Shown: piece by piece, positions 8,578 to 17,230 of the stretch
Position numbering within the stretch: position 1 is the stretch's first letter
How the letters are laid out: each line of letters begins with the position of its first letter
Assembly: GCF_963668215.1 (NCBI RefSeq)
Contig: NZ_OY764190.1
Coordinates: 4,216,001 to 4,280,000, forward strand
Length of the DNA stretch: 64,000 nt
Direction of reading: 5' to 3'
Source: an uncultured Desulfosarcina sp.
GTDB lineage: Bacteria > Desulfobacterota > Desulfobacteria > Desulfobacterales > Desulfosarcinaceae
The notes under the pieces: model-generated
The model's input: only the letters and a program-made list of their open reading frames with translations
Told to the model about the DNA's origin: nothing
The model's database searches: none
Translations under genes and position numbers: made by a program

Positions 8578-9615
8578 CTACAACAAAAACCCCTCGGGGA
8601 ACGGATCGGCGGCGTCCACCACGAACTGGTGGTAGCCGGTAATCTGGGCATTGCCCCGAATCTGGCCCACGATGCCCTCGATTCCTCCGATGGCCGCTGT
8701 CTTCACGATGCGTCCTTCGAACACCGTGCCCAGGGGGCCGGCATTGCGGTACGTTTGTCCGGGAGCAAGCCTGCCATGGTGGTGCAGCAGGGTCATCTTG
8801 GCCGTAGTGCCGGTGCCGCAGGGCGAACGGTCCATATGAGACTCGCCGTAGATCACCACGCCCCGGCCGTTTCCGGTCTGCGGATCCTCGTCGTAGAATT
8901 CGGTGACATCCACCGTGGTCACCTCCGGCCGCTCGGGGTGAACCACATCCACGGATCGGTTGGCGGCGTCGATGATGTCCATCCCCAGGGAAACCAATCG
9001 CCCCCTGTTTCCCGGCACCAGATCGATGCTGATTTTGCGGGCCGAAACCATGGCAAAAAAACCGCCCACGCAGACCAGGTCGACGGGAACCGTTCCGAAT
9101 CCGGGGACATCGATGTTTCGATCCGTTTCCAGAACGAACGAGGGCACCATGTCGATGGCCACGGATTCCACATGCCCATCGTGGACGCGGGTATGGGCAT
9201 CCAGCGGCCCGGAGGGGGTGTCGACCGTGATTACCGTTTCGCCCTCTTCGGCCTTCAGTGCCCCGACTTCGATCAGGGTGGCCACAGCCCCGATGGTGGC
9301 GTGGCCGCACAGGTAGGGGTAGCGCCGGGCATCCATGTAAAAAAGACCGAAAGCGCCGTTGTCGCTGACCGGTTCGGTCACCGCCGCCGCCATGATTCCC
9401 CGGTGCCCGCGGGGCTCGCGGGTCAGCAGCTTGCGGACATGGTCGAAACGGGCTTCGAAATGGCTCCGTTTATCCTTCATGGTACCACCGGGCAGGCGTC
9501 CCACACCGCCCACCAGCAGGCGGGTGGGTTCTCCCTGGGTGTAGGAATCGATGGTGACGATGCGGTCACCATAACGCTCCAAAAATCCTTTTTCGAGGCT
9601 TTCCAATCTGAGCAT
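8578..9615 (-). CDS. Proline racemase / 4-hydroxyproline epimerase family enzyme
   Basis: A 345-residue member of the PrdA/proline racemase family (PF05544 type). Both catalytic cysteines are present: the first in YPYLCGHATIGAVATLIEVG and the second in SHMDRSPCGTGTTAKMTLLH. The dehydratase subgroup replaces the first Cys with Thr or Ser, so this should be a racemase or epimerase (proline or 4-hydroxyproline; family knowledge). The N-terminus VTIDSYTQGEPTRLLVGGVG and the block RGHRGIMAAAVTEPVSDNGA are also diagnostic. It is a cytosolic homodimer by family. It sits 88 bases downstream of the ABC ATPase gene on the same strand. An imported cyclic or secondary amino acid is therefore a reasonable substrate (inference). 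Confidence 0.93.
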   Translation of the reverse strand: MLRLESLEKGFLERYGDRIVTIDSYTQGEPTRLLVGGVGRLPGGTMKDKRSHFEARFDHVRKLLTREPRGHRGIMAAAVTEPVSDNGAFGLFYMDARRYPYLCGHATIGAVATLIEVGALKAEEGETVITVDTPSGPLDAHTRVHDGHVESVAIDMVPSFVLETDRNIDVPGFGTVPVDLVCVGGFFAMVSARKISIDLVPGNRGRLVSLGMDIIDAANRSVDVVHPERPEVTTVDVTEFYDEDPQTGNGRGVVIYGESHMDRSPCGTGTTAKMTLLHHHGRLAPGQTYRNAGPLGTVFEGRIVKTAAIGGIEGIVGQIRGNAQITGYHQFVVDAADPFPEGFLL

Positions 9616-9703
9616 CGTTAAGCTCCTTAAAAACGAAACCTGAAAACGGCGGATGCTGCTTTCAGGTTTGGAAAAGACGGTTGGGGCGGTCTCCGCGCCG
9701 GTC

Positions 9704-10804
9704 TCATTCCGCAGGGATCAGGTGGCAATGGTGCGGTGCCACCTGCACGCTGACCGACTCGCCGATCTTGTAAAGACGGGTGCGCATCATGCTGATGATG
9801 TGGATTTCCCGGCCGGCAGCCAGTTCGATGAAGTAGCTGACCTCGCCGCCCATGTAGCTGCGGTCCTTGATGCGGCCTTCGAAGTGGTTCAATCCCGGGA
9901 CCGGTTTGAATTCCTCTTTGGGAAAGGCGTCGAAACGCTGGGCGCGCACGATCATCTCTACCTTGTCGCCCCTGGAAAACCCGCCCTTATTTTTGGCGAA
10001 AAGGATGTCGCCGGTTTCGATCCGGACATGAACATGGCTGTCGTCCACATCCACGACCTCTCCGCCAGTGAAGTTGGAGTGGCCCAGAAAGCTGGCCACG
10101 AAATGGTTGACCGGTTCATTGTACACGGATTCGGGACCGCCCTCCTGCTGCTTGCGGCCATCTTTCATCACCAGGATCTTGTCGGACATGCTCAACGCTT
10201 CGCGCTGATCGTGGGTGACGAAAATGGTGGTGACGCCCAGCATCTGCTGGAGATTGTCCACCTCGCGGCGCATGGCCTCCCTCAAATTCTCGTCCAGGGC
10301 CGACAGGGGCTCGTCCATTAAAAGGACATCCGGTTCGATCACAATGGCCCGGGCCATGGCAATGCGCTGCTGCTGGCCACCGGACAACTGGCTGGGCATG
10401 CGGTTCTCCACTCCGGGCAGACGCACCATCTCCAGGGCCCGGGAAACCTTTTCCTCGATTTCGTCCCTGGAGACATTGCGGTATTTCAGGCCGAAGGCCA
10501 CATTGTCGAAAATGGTCTTATGGGGAAACAGGGCGTAGTTCTGGAAAATCATGCCCAGGTTGCGTTTGTGGATGGGCGTGTCGTTGATGCGTTTGCCCTT
10601 GATGAAGATATCTCCTTCGGTGGGCTCCTCCAACCCGGCCACCATGCGCAAAAGGGTGGTCTTGCCGCAGCCGGACGGCCCCAGCAGGGTGACCAGCGAT
10701 CCCTCTTCGATGTCGAAGTCCATCTTCTCGACAGCCACAACCTTGCCGAAGCGTTTCATGATTCCTTTGAACTGTACCATGGGCGGTTTGTTGCCGGTAG
10801 CCAC
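9704..10804 (-). CDS. ABC transporter ATP-binding subunit, PotA-like
   Basis: A 366-residue ATPase with a C-terminal TOBE domain, typical of polyamine/Fe/osmolyte importers. The Walker A is LLGPSGCGKTTLLRMVAGLE, the signature LSGGQQQRIAMARAIVIEPD, the Walker B VLLMDEPLSALDENLREAMR, and the switch His is in TIFVTHDQREALSMSDKILV. Residues about 240-360 form the TOBE/regulatory half. The start is GTG 10804 with a G-rich ribosome site (AGGGGG) about 10 bases upstream; the next ATG, 24 bases in, has none. It is the last transporter gene of the cluster, after the binding protein and both permeases, and a strong hairpin separates it from the binding-protein gene. Confidence 0.93.
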   Translation of the reverse strand: MATGNKPPMVQFKGIMKRFGKVVAVEKMDFDIEEGSLVTLLGPSGCGKTTLLRMVAGLEEPTEGDIFIKGKRINDTPIHKRNLGMIFQNYALFPHKTIFDNVAFGLKYRNVSRDEIEEKVSRALEMVRLPGVENRMPSQLSGGQQQRIAMARAIVIEPDVLLMDEPLSALDENLREAMRREVDNLQQMLGVTTIFVTHDQREALSMSDKILVMKDGRKQQEGGPESVYNEPVNHFVASFLGHSNFTGGEVVDVDDSHVHVRIETGDILFAKNKGGFSRGDKVEMIVRAQRFDAFPKEEFKPVPGLNHFEGRIKDRSYMGGEVSYFIELAAGREIHIISMMRTRLYKIGESVSVQVAPHHCHLIPAE

Positions 10805-10836
10805 GTTCGCCTGTCCCCCTGTTTTGCTTGTTTAAT

Positions 10837-10863
10837 CCGGACCGCTGCCGTGCAGCGGTCCGG
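10837..10863 (-). promoter_or_regulatory. Perfect 12-bp stem hairpin between binding-protein and ATPase genes
   Basis: CCGGACCGCTGC and GCAGCGGTCCGG flank a 3-base loop. No U-tract follows on the transcribed (minus) strand, so it is more likely a processing or mRNA-stabilising structure or partial attenuator than a simple terminator. Such hairpins commonly sit downstream of abundant binding-protein genes. Confidence 0.75.
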
Positions 10864-10894
10864 GGTTCAATTCTTTTACCTTTTTGAATGGAAG

Positions 10895-12058
10895 TTAGCT
10901 GCCTGCCATTACTCGATCCCATTTCTCCGTCCATTCTACCTGCGATTTATTCCAATACGAAGGAACGGCAAACAGGTAGCCGTCAAGTTTGCCGGTGGGG
11001 TCGAAGGCCGGCATCTTCTTGATCTTATCGGTCAGCTTGACCTTGGTGGGATCGAGGCTGGGCGGGTAGTTCTGGCCTTCGGCCACGGCGATGGCGGCGG
11101 CGGGTTCCAGCATGAAGTTGAGCAGCTTCTGGGCCACTTCCATATCGGTTCCCTTCAATACGTACAGATACTCCATCCATGAGTAGGTGCCCTTAGGAGA
11201 GAGATATCCGATGGGATGGCCTTCCTGCTGCAAGGCCGCGACCCGTCCGGACCAGGCCACGGTGGCATAGATCTCTTCGTTGGCCAAAAGGCTCATCAAC
11301 TCGGCGCCCGATGCCCAATATTTTTTCAATAAACCGCGTTGTTCTCGAAGAGCGGCCCAGACGGCTTTGAGGTCGGTCATGTTGTTGGGGCTCTGGCCGG
11401 TGTGCAGGGCGGCGTACCACATGTTGGTCCTGAAGTCGCCGCTCCAACTGCCCAGCTTGCCTTTCAGGCTCTTGTCCCACAATAAAGCAACGCCTAATTT
11501 CTCTGCTTTCTCTTTGCTGATATACTTGGTGTTGTAGGCGATGCCGGTCTGACCTAAGTCGTAGGGAACGGCCGAGAGAGTTCCTTTGGTGATATCCCGA
11601 AGGGGCTTGATCATAGCCGGCATGACATTTTTCAGGTTGGGGATTTTGGATTCATCGATCACCGAATTAAATCCAAGCTCGGCATAGCGGGCATAGTCGT
11701 AGACAGCACTGAGATGAGCGATGTTGAACTCTCCCCCTGGTGGATATGAAGCTTTCACGCGGGTCAGGTAGGAGTTCATGTCGCCGAATTCGCCGTCGAT
11801 GACCTCGATGCCCGTGGCCTTGGTAAACGGTTTGAAGGCATTTTCGCGGAAGGCTTCGGAGACCGAGCCCCCCCAGCCGTCGAAGCGGATGGACTTGGCG
11901 GCCCAGGCCTGCCGGACGGCTCCGGCAAAGGGGGCGCCGACCAGTCCGAGGGAAGCGCCGGCCAGGCCCAGGTACTTCAGGAAACGGCGCCGGCTGAGCT
12001 TGCCGTTTTTGTACGCCTCGTAGGCGCGATCCAGTTTGTCTGTTGTTACGATAGCCAT
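10895..12058 (-). CDS. Tat-exported extracellular solute-binding protein, PotD-like
   Basis: The 387-residue periplasmic binding component of the ABC importer. The N-terminus has a twin-arginine signal: SRRRFLKYLGLAGASLGLVG followed by an AGAVRQAWA cleavage-like end near residue 53. The mature part starts KSIRFDGWGGSVSEAFREN, a class D/F polyamine-like binding fold, with LSAVPYDLGQTGIAYNTKYI and TVAWSGRVAALQQEGHPIGY as in spermidine/putrescine proteins. Tat export suggests folding or a cofactor-dependent step before secretion. An AGGAG lies 5 bases before the ATG. Ligand specificity cannot be read; the adjacent racemase hints at an amino-acid-like ligand (inference). Confidence 0.92.
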   Translation of the reverse strand: MAIVTTDKLDRAYEAYKNGKLSRRRFLKYLGLAGASLGLVGAPFAGAVRQAWAAKSIRFDGWGGSVSEAFRENAFKPFTKATGIEVIDGEFGDMNSYLTRVKASYPPGGEFNIAHLSAVYDYARYAELGFNSVIDESKIPNLKNVMPAMIKPLRDITKGTLSAVPYDLGQTGIAYNTKYISKEKAEKLGVALLWDKSLKGKLGSWSGDFRTNMWYAALHTGQSPNNMTDLKAVWAALREQRGLLKKYWASGAELMSLLANEEIYATVAWSGRVAALQQEGHPIGYLSPKGTYSWMEYLYVLKGTDMEVAQKLLNFMLEPAAAIAVAEGQNYPPSLDPTKVKLTDKIKKMPAFDPTGKLDGYLFAVPSYWNKSQVEWTEKWDRVMAGS

Positions 12059-12088
12059 GGGTTCTCCTTTCAGCTGTGGGTTGTCGGG

Positions 12089-12886
12089 TTATGGTTTGAA
12101 TTTCGAGAACTTTCTGGACAGATAGCCGGCCAGCAGCGGGGTGGCGATGGTCAATACGATCATGACGGCCCCCAGGGCATTGATCTCCGGACTGATGGAA
12201 TTTCTCAGCATGCTGAAAATTTTGACCGGTACGGTTTGATTCTGGGCGGTTGCCCAGAACAAAGTGGCGGTGATGTCGTCGAAAGAGATGGTAAAGGAAA
12301 ACAGTGCCCCGGCCATAATGGCCGGCAACAGCAGCGGGAAAGTTACATCCCGAAAGGTTTGGAAGGCATTGGCGCCCAGGGTCTTGGCCGCCTCTTCATA
12401 CTCTTTTTTAATGCCCACCAGGCGCGCCTGGACGATCAACAGCACATAGGGTAGGGTCAGGACCACGTGGCCGATGAGCAGCAGGGCGAAACTCTTGGGC
12501 TGCTGGAGCCAGCGCAGGAAAAGGAGCAGGGCCACGCCCAGGACCACTTCCGGAATCATGATCGGCGAGAGCAGCAGGGTGTTGAGGGTGTTCTTGCCGG
12601 GGAACTCGAACCGAATGAAGGCCAGGGCCGCCATGATGCCGATTCCGGTGGCGATGACGGCGGTGCACGAACCCAGGACAAGGGAGTTTTTAAAGGCCTC
12701 GATAATCGATTCGTTCTGGGCCAGCTTGACGAACCAGCGGAAACTGACGCCTTCCATGGGAAAAATGCCGAACTGCTTGGGGTTGAAGGCCAGCACGATG
12801 ACCACGACGATGGGCGCGAACAGGAAGACGTAGACGAGAATCGTGTAGAGCCGGATCAGCGTCCATCCAGGCGAGAACTGTTTCAT
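12089..12886 (-). CDS. ABC transporter permease, PotC-like
   Basis: A 265-residue inner-membrane permease with six hydrophobic segments, starting IRLYTILVYVFLFAPIVVVI. The EAA loop that contacts the ATPase is EEAAKTLGANAFQTFRDVTF followed by PLLLPAIMAGALFSF. The SFDDITATLFWATAQNQTVP region is typical of PotC-type subunits. It overlaps no gene but starts one codon after the stop of the partner permease (TAG GCC ATG), so the pair is translationally coupled. It precedes the binding-protein gene by 30 bases. Confidence 0.92.
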   Translation of the reverse strand: MKQFSPGWTLIRLYTILVYVFLFAPIVVVIVLAFNPKQFGIFPMEGVSFRWFVKLAQNESIIEAFKNSLVLGSCTAVIATGIGIMAALAFIRFEFPGKNTLNTLLLSPIMIPEVVLGVALLLFLRWLQQPKSFALLLIGHVVLTLPYVLLIVQARLVGIKKEYEEAAKTLGANAFQTFRDVTFPLLLPAIMAGALFSFTISFDDITATLFWATAQNQTVPVKIFSMLRNSISPEINALGAVMIVLTIATPLLAGYLSRKFSKFKP

Positions 12887-12889
12887 GGC

Positions 12890-13756
12890 CTAATTCCCCT
12901 GAAAGCTCTTGAAGATCTGGTTGATCCCCAGGTAGCGATTGTAGGTCCAGACGATGATAAAGAGCAGCGACAGCAGGATCACGCTGATGGCCGACCCGAA
13001 GGGCCAGTCCAGGGTGCCGATCACCCGTTTGAAAATCAGGTTCGCGATCATATCGTTGCCCGGGCCTCCCAGGATCATGGGCGGCAGGTACGTGCCGGCG
13101 GTAAGCACGAAGACCAGCAGGCAGCCCGCGCTGACGCCGGGAAGACTGAGCGGCAGCGTTACCTCCCGAAAGGCCTGCCATTCGGTGCAGCCCATGCAGC
13201 GGGCCGCCTCCAGCAGACTCTTGTCGATGCCCTCCAGACTGACGTAGATGTTCAATACCATGAAGGGCAGCAGGTACATGATCAGGCCCATGAGAACGGT
13301 GAATTCGTTGTAGAGCATGGAAAAGGGCGTATCGATCATCCCGATCCTGATGAGAAAATGGTTGATCAAGCCCGAATCGCCCATGATGTTGATCCAGCTC
13401 ATGGTGCGGATGATGAAGCTGACCCAGAAGGGCAGCATGATGAGCAGAAGAAACACCTTCTTGTAGCGGCTTTCGCTGCGGTAGAAAAAATAGGCCGGAA
13501 TGTAGCCCATGACCACGCATAGAATAACGGTCTCGAATGCGATGCGAATCGTGCGGATGAGAATTTTCGGATAGAAGAAGTCTTCGAAGAACTTGGCGTA
13601 ATTGCCCAGCTGAAACGCCGGTATGTCCGCTCCGCTGGGCGCGCGCAGCCAGAAGCTGTAAACGACGACAAAACACACCGGTATGACGAGAAGTAAAAGG
13701 ACGGCGGTCATGGACGGTGCCAGCAGCGCCCATGGTTTCCAGCTATCGGATTTCAT
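12890..13756 (-). CDS. ABC transporter permease, PotB-like
   Basis: A 288-residue permease, first gene of the transporter operon on the minus strand. The first membrane helix is LLAPSMTAVLLLLVIPVCFV. The EAA loop is EAARCMGCTEWQAFREVTLP followed by LSLPGVSAGCLLVF, and GTYLPPMILGGPGNDMIANL resembles PotB. Together with the genes at 12089, 10895 and 9704 it makes a complete importer in the order permease, permease, binding protein, ATPase. The IclR gene at 13816-14631 lies directly upstream on the same strand with only 59 bases between, so it may share a transcript. Confidence 0.92.
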   Translation of the reverse strand: MKSDSWKPWALLAPSMTAVLLLLVIPVCFVVVYSFWLRAPSGADIPAFQLGNYAKFFEDFFYPKILIRTIRIAFETVILCVVMGYIPAYFFYRSESRYKKVFLLLIMLPFWVSFIIRTMSWINIMGDSGLINHFLIRIGMIDTPFSMLYNEFTVLMGLIMYLLPFMVLNIYVSLEGIDKSLLEAARCMGCTEWQAFREVTLPLSLPGVSAGCLLVFVLTAGTYLPPMILGGPGNDMIANLIFKRVIGTLDWPFGSAISVILLSLLFIIVWTYNRYLGINQIFKSFQGN

Positions 13757-13815
13757 GAATGATCGATCCCGGGTAAAGGTGTAATCGATGGATGGGTTTG
13801 AAAAACCCTACCCGC

Positions 13816-14631
13816 TCAGTCCGTAATTGTCAAGCCGGCGGTCGGATGGCTGTTGCGTTGCGCCGGCAATAGTTCGGATAACAGTCTGGCCGTCTGAACG
13901 ATCTGGTCGGCGTAGCGGACGACGATCTCGTCCGCCCGGTGCTGCAGCACCGAGAAATCGAAGGAAACCGCTCCCACACCGCTTCTGGTGATGGGGTCGA
14001 TCAGCGGTGCGCCGATGGCCAGCAGGCCGGGGAGATACTCCTCGTCCGACGTGGCAAAGCCGCGCTGCCTGGCCGCTCTCAGTTCCGACAGCAGCTTTTT
14101 TTTCGTCGTGATCGTTTTCTCGGTTTTGGCCGCCAACACCAGTTTGGCGACCCTGTCCTGCATTTCTCCTTCGGGAAGGCAGGACAGGTAGGCTTTGCCC
14201 AACGCCGTGTTGTGCAGGCAGTTCTGGGAATTGTCCGGCAGGCTGTAGGTCAGGGTTTCCTCGGCCTCCCGGTGATACAGGCGTCTTAAGGCGTTGTCCA
14301 CCACCAGGGCCACGTCGATGCTGATATTGTTTTCTCCATGGACCCGGTCCACCACCTCCCGGATCAACCGCAGCCGATCGGTGGCCCGCATCAGGTTGTT
14401 GCAGAACAGCAGGCACAGGACGGCGGGCCGGATTTCCTTGGTCTTGGCATCTTTTTCCAGGTACCCCAACTCTTCGAGCGTGTTGATGTATCGATAGGTG
14501 GAGGTCATGTTCATTCCCAGGGTTTTGGCGACTTCACTCTGGGTCAGCACCGGGGTCTCCCCGTCGAACAGGGACAGGATCTTCAGCCCCTTTTCCAGGG
14601 ATTTCGAAAAATAGTATTTTCCTTTTGACAT
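13816..14631 (-). CDS. IclR-family transcriptional regulator
   Basis: A 271-residue DNA-binding regulator. The N-terminal winged helix is SKSLEKGLKILSLFDGETPV followed by LTQSEVAKTLGMNMTSTYRY (residues about 8-60). The effector-binding half has the IclR marks LHNTALGKAYLSCLPEGEMQ and RQRGFATSDEEYLPGLLAIG, plus APLIDPITRSGVGAVSFDFS. IclR proteins usually control adjacent catabolic and uptake genes and bind palindromes in the divergent promoter. A perfect 10-11-10 palindrome lies 26 bases upstream of this start, between it and the divergent KamA-like gene. I see no clear Shine-Dalgarno for the ATG at 14631, and no better alternative start. Confidence 0.9.
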   Translation of the reverse strand: MSKGKYYFSKSLEKGLKILSLFDGETPVLTQSEVAKTLGMNMTSTYRYINTLEELGYLEKDAKTKEIRPAVLCLLFCNNLMRATDRLRLIREVVDRVHGENNISIDVALVVDNALRRLYHREAEETLTYSLPDNSQNCLHNTALGKAYLSCLPEGEMQDRVAKLVLAAKTEKTITTKKKLLSELRAARQRGFATSDEEYLPGLLAIGAPLIDPITRSGVGAVSFDFSVLQHRADEIVVRYADQIVQTARLLSELLPAQRNSHPTAGLTITD

Positions 14632-14656
14632 TGCGTTTTGGGGGATTTAAAATCGT

Positions 14657-14687
14657 ACTATTATAGAAATCACATTACTATAATAGT
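14657..14687. promoter_or_regulatory. Perfect inverted repeat, probable IclR operator
   Basis: ACTATTATAG, an 11-base spacer and CTATAATAGT. Both arms match exactly. The site lies in the 122-base divergent gap between the iclR-type gene and the KamA-like gene. It is AT-rich enough to overlap -10 elements for either direction. Assignment to the neighbouring regulator is by position only. Confidence 0.7.
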
Positions 14688-14753
14688 TAAATTGCCAGGT
14701 TTTTAAAAGAATGTCAATTCCTAATTTTTATTCAGCATTGCAGGGGGTGGGGC

Positions 14754-17216
14754 ATGTTGGACCGTAACACCGAATTAACCGTGGTTTTCGAACATTCGGG
14801 GGAAGAGAATCAGGTAGCCTTGGCGCGCCTGGTGGCCGCCTTGACCGATTTCCTCGACCATTATGGCGTCAAATCCCTGGTGGGGCCGTCGTTTTACGGG
14901 GTCATTCAGGCCGGCGACGGACAGACCAGGGTTTCCCGGTTGCTGGCGGCCTGCGGCTATGCCGACCGACCCGACGGTTTTTTCGCCGAACTGCTGGCGA
15001 AATTGGGAAAGGCCGAAGGAACCGGCAGGATCGTCATAAACGACGTCGAACTGCCGCATCTGCTGTTGATGGCCATCCTGGAAGTCATCCTGCCCGGCCA
15101 TCGGTTCATCTCCATCCGATCCACCGAGCAGCTGGAAAAGGTGACCAACACCCGGATTGCAGATAAGGATCGGGCGAACATGCAGGAGGTGCTCGATACC
15201 TATCCGGTGCGCCTGTCCATGCATACCATCCGTCAGATGCGGGTCTCCAGAGACGTGGCCTACCAGTACATGCCCTTTGTCGAAGAACTGGATCCTGCCG
15301 GACACACCAATACCTGGATCGGTCAGTTCCATCAGGGCCTTTTAGAGCAGATGTACCAGAACCGGGTCATTTTCCTTTTGAATATGAGCTGCCCGGTCTA
15401 TTGCCGCTTCTGTTTCCGCAAGCACAAGGAGTCGCGCAACGAGGCCAATCCCACCCCGGCGGACGTGCAAAAGGCCATCGAGCATGTGGCCAGCTCGCCG
15501 AGCATCAAGGAGATCGTGATCACCGGGGGCGATCCTTTCATGAATCGCAAGAACATGGCCACGGCCATCGACGGGCTCATGGAGGTAGAACATGTCCAGT
15601 GCCTGCGCCTGGCCACGCGGTCCATCGCCTATTATCCCCACATGTTCCTGTCCGACGACGGCGAACTGCTGCGCTACCTGAAACGCAAAAACCTCGAGCT
15701 TCAGGACCGCGGCAAGCGCATGGAGGTGGCCACTCATTTCATCCATCCCGACGAGATCTCGCCCCAGAGCCTTCAGATCATTTCTGATCTGGTGCGAAAT
15801 GGCATCGCCGTATATGTTCAGACGCCCTTTTTAAACGATTGCAACGACGAAGGGCCCGAACTGGTGCGCCTGTTCAGCCTGCTGCGGGGAGCCGGGGCCG
15901 AGCTGCACTATATCTACATCCCCTGCAGCCCCATCCACGGCAACACGGTTTACTGGGCGCCGATTTCGAAAGGGCTGGCCGCGGGCAATTATCTTCGTGC
16001 GCACCTGTCCGATCGGGTCATCCCGAGGATCTGCACGGCCACGCCCATCGGCAAGATGGACTGGAATTCCAGCGGCTGGGCCGTGGAACCGGTGGCCAAA
16101 AACGACAATTTCATGTGGATCCGCAGCCCCTATACGCCGGAATATTTCAAACGCTTCGCCCCCATCGCCAACGAACTGGAAAACATCCGGGTTAACGAAG
16201 AGGGCACCATCGACATCCAGTACATGGCCCAGATCGGAGACGAATCGCTCTTCCTGGGGGCGCGTCCCCCGCGTCCGAAAGACGGAACGCCGGCCCGGCC
16301 GGAAACCGTCGATGCGGTCCTGCCGCTGCTATCCGAATGCGCGGGGATCGCCCCGTCGATTGTCAGGACCGGTTCCGCCACCTTGTCGCGAGTCCATGAA
16401 ACCCGGGTGGAGATCGATGCCGACGCGACAGACCATGACCTGTCCTATATCCGCGGCGACGAGCGCATCACCGATGTGGTTGTCGTATCGCAAACGGATG
16501 CCGTCGATTCCCTCCCCCAAATTCGCCGCATCGTGCGGGCATTGGAAGAGACTCCCCACGTGAATGCGGTGCGGCTGCGCAGCCTGGCCTTCAACTACCA
16601 GCCAGAGCGCTTCACCCCGGCGGTCATCGACCAGTTGGCGGCCATGAACCGGCTGACCATGGTCAATCCGCTGCGCCTGGAAATCGAAACCCAGTTTCTG
16701 ACCGCCGACGAGCTGCGGCCGGAGCACACCCGGCTGGCCCGCCAACTGAATAACAGGGGCATTACCGTCTACGCCAACACACCGCTGTTGGGCAGAATCA
16801 ACGATACAGCCGAGGCCATCCATCTGCTGGCCTACACCTGCCGTCAGGCCGGCATCGAGTTCCACCACGTGTATGTGGCCGGGCTGCCGGTCCAGGAGCG
16901 CTGGAACCGGGACAACCCGGTGGCCCTGTACGACGTGGTCGACATCGCCACGCGGGTGCGCCGGGAAGGTAGCGGACGCGAAATTCCCCGCTACATCATT
17001 CGTACGATCCTGGGCGAGGTGGATTTCGGCCTGTCTTCCACCATCGTGGGGCAGGATGCGTCGCTATCCGTCAAGCTGCTGCCCTACAACCGGTCCTACT
17101 TTACCGCCATGGCCGCCGATTTTACCTGGCCGGACGAAGTGGTGGAAGACCCCGACGGCCGGCCGGTGGTGCCGGTGGCCGGGTTACTGAAAACGACGGA
17201 CTTTGCATTGTCCTGA
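14754..17216 (+). CDS. Tandem KamA-family radical-SAM protein with a degenerate second copy
   Basis: An 820-residue protein related to lysine 2,3-aminomutase. An N-terminal region of about 180 residues precedes a radical-SAM domain with the cluster motif CPVYCRFC (Cys213, Cys217, Cys220). VITGGDPFMNRK (SAM-binding GGDP) and LRLATRSIAYYPHMFLSDDG follow, then EVATHFIHPDEIS. The domain ends near GKMDWNSSGWAVEP (about residue 432). Residues about 570-770 repeat the same fold order: NAVRLRSLAFNYQPERFTP, MVNPLRLEIETQFLTADELR, GITVYANTPLLGRINDTAEA, FHHVYVAGLPVQERW and GEVDFGLSSTIVGQD. This copy has no CxxxCxxC, so it should not bind the cluster. AGGGGG precedes the start. It lies divergent from the IclR gene and 14 bases before an M23-fold gene. 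The reaction is probably a radical rearrangement of an amino acid (inference). Confidence 0.88.
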   Translation: MLDRNTELTVVFEHSGEENQVALARLVAALTDFLDHYGVKSLVGPSFYGVIQAGDGQTRVSRLLAACGYADRPDGFFAELLAKLGKAEGTGRIVINDVELPHLLLMAILEVILPGHRFISIRSTEQLEKVTNTRIADKDRANMQEVLDTYPVRLSMHTIRQMRVSRDVAYQYMPFVEELDPAGHTNTWIGQFHQGLLEQMYQNRVIFLLNMSCPVYCRFCFRKHKESRNEANPTPADVQKAIEHVASSPSIKEIVITGGDPFMNRKNMATAIDGLMEVEHVQCLRLATRSIAYYPHMFLSDDGELLRYLKRKNLELQDRGKRMEVATHFIHPDEISPQSLQIISDLVRNGIAVYVQTPFLNDCNDEGPELVRLFSLLRGAGAELHYIYIPCSPIHGNTVYWAPISKGLAAGNYLRAHLSDRVIPRICTATPIGKMDWNSSGWAVEPVAKNDNFMWIRSPYTPEYFKRFAPIANELENIRVNEEGTIDIQYMAQIGDESLFLGARPPRPKDGTPARPETVDAVLPLLSECAGIAPSIVRTGSATLSRVHETRVEIDADATDHDLSYIRGDERITDVVVVSQTDAVDSLPQIRRIVRALEETPHVNAVRLRSLAFNYQPERFTPAVIDQLAAMNRLTMVNPLRLEIETQFLTADELRPEHTRLARQLNNRGITVYANTPLLGRINDTAEAIHLLAYTCRQAGIEFHHVYVAGLPVQERWNRDNPVALYDVVDIATRVRREGSGREIPRYIIRTILGEVDFGLSSTIVGQDASLSVKLLPYNRSYFTAMAADFTWPDEVVEDPDGRPVVPVAGLLKTTDFALS

Positions 17217-17230
17217 TCAGGAGATCATCT

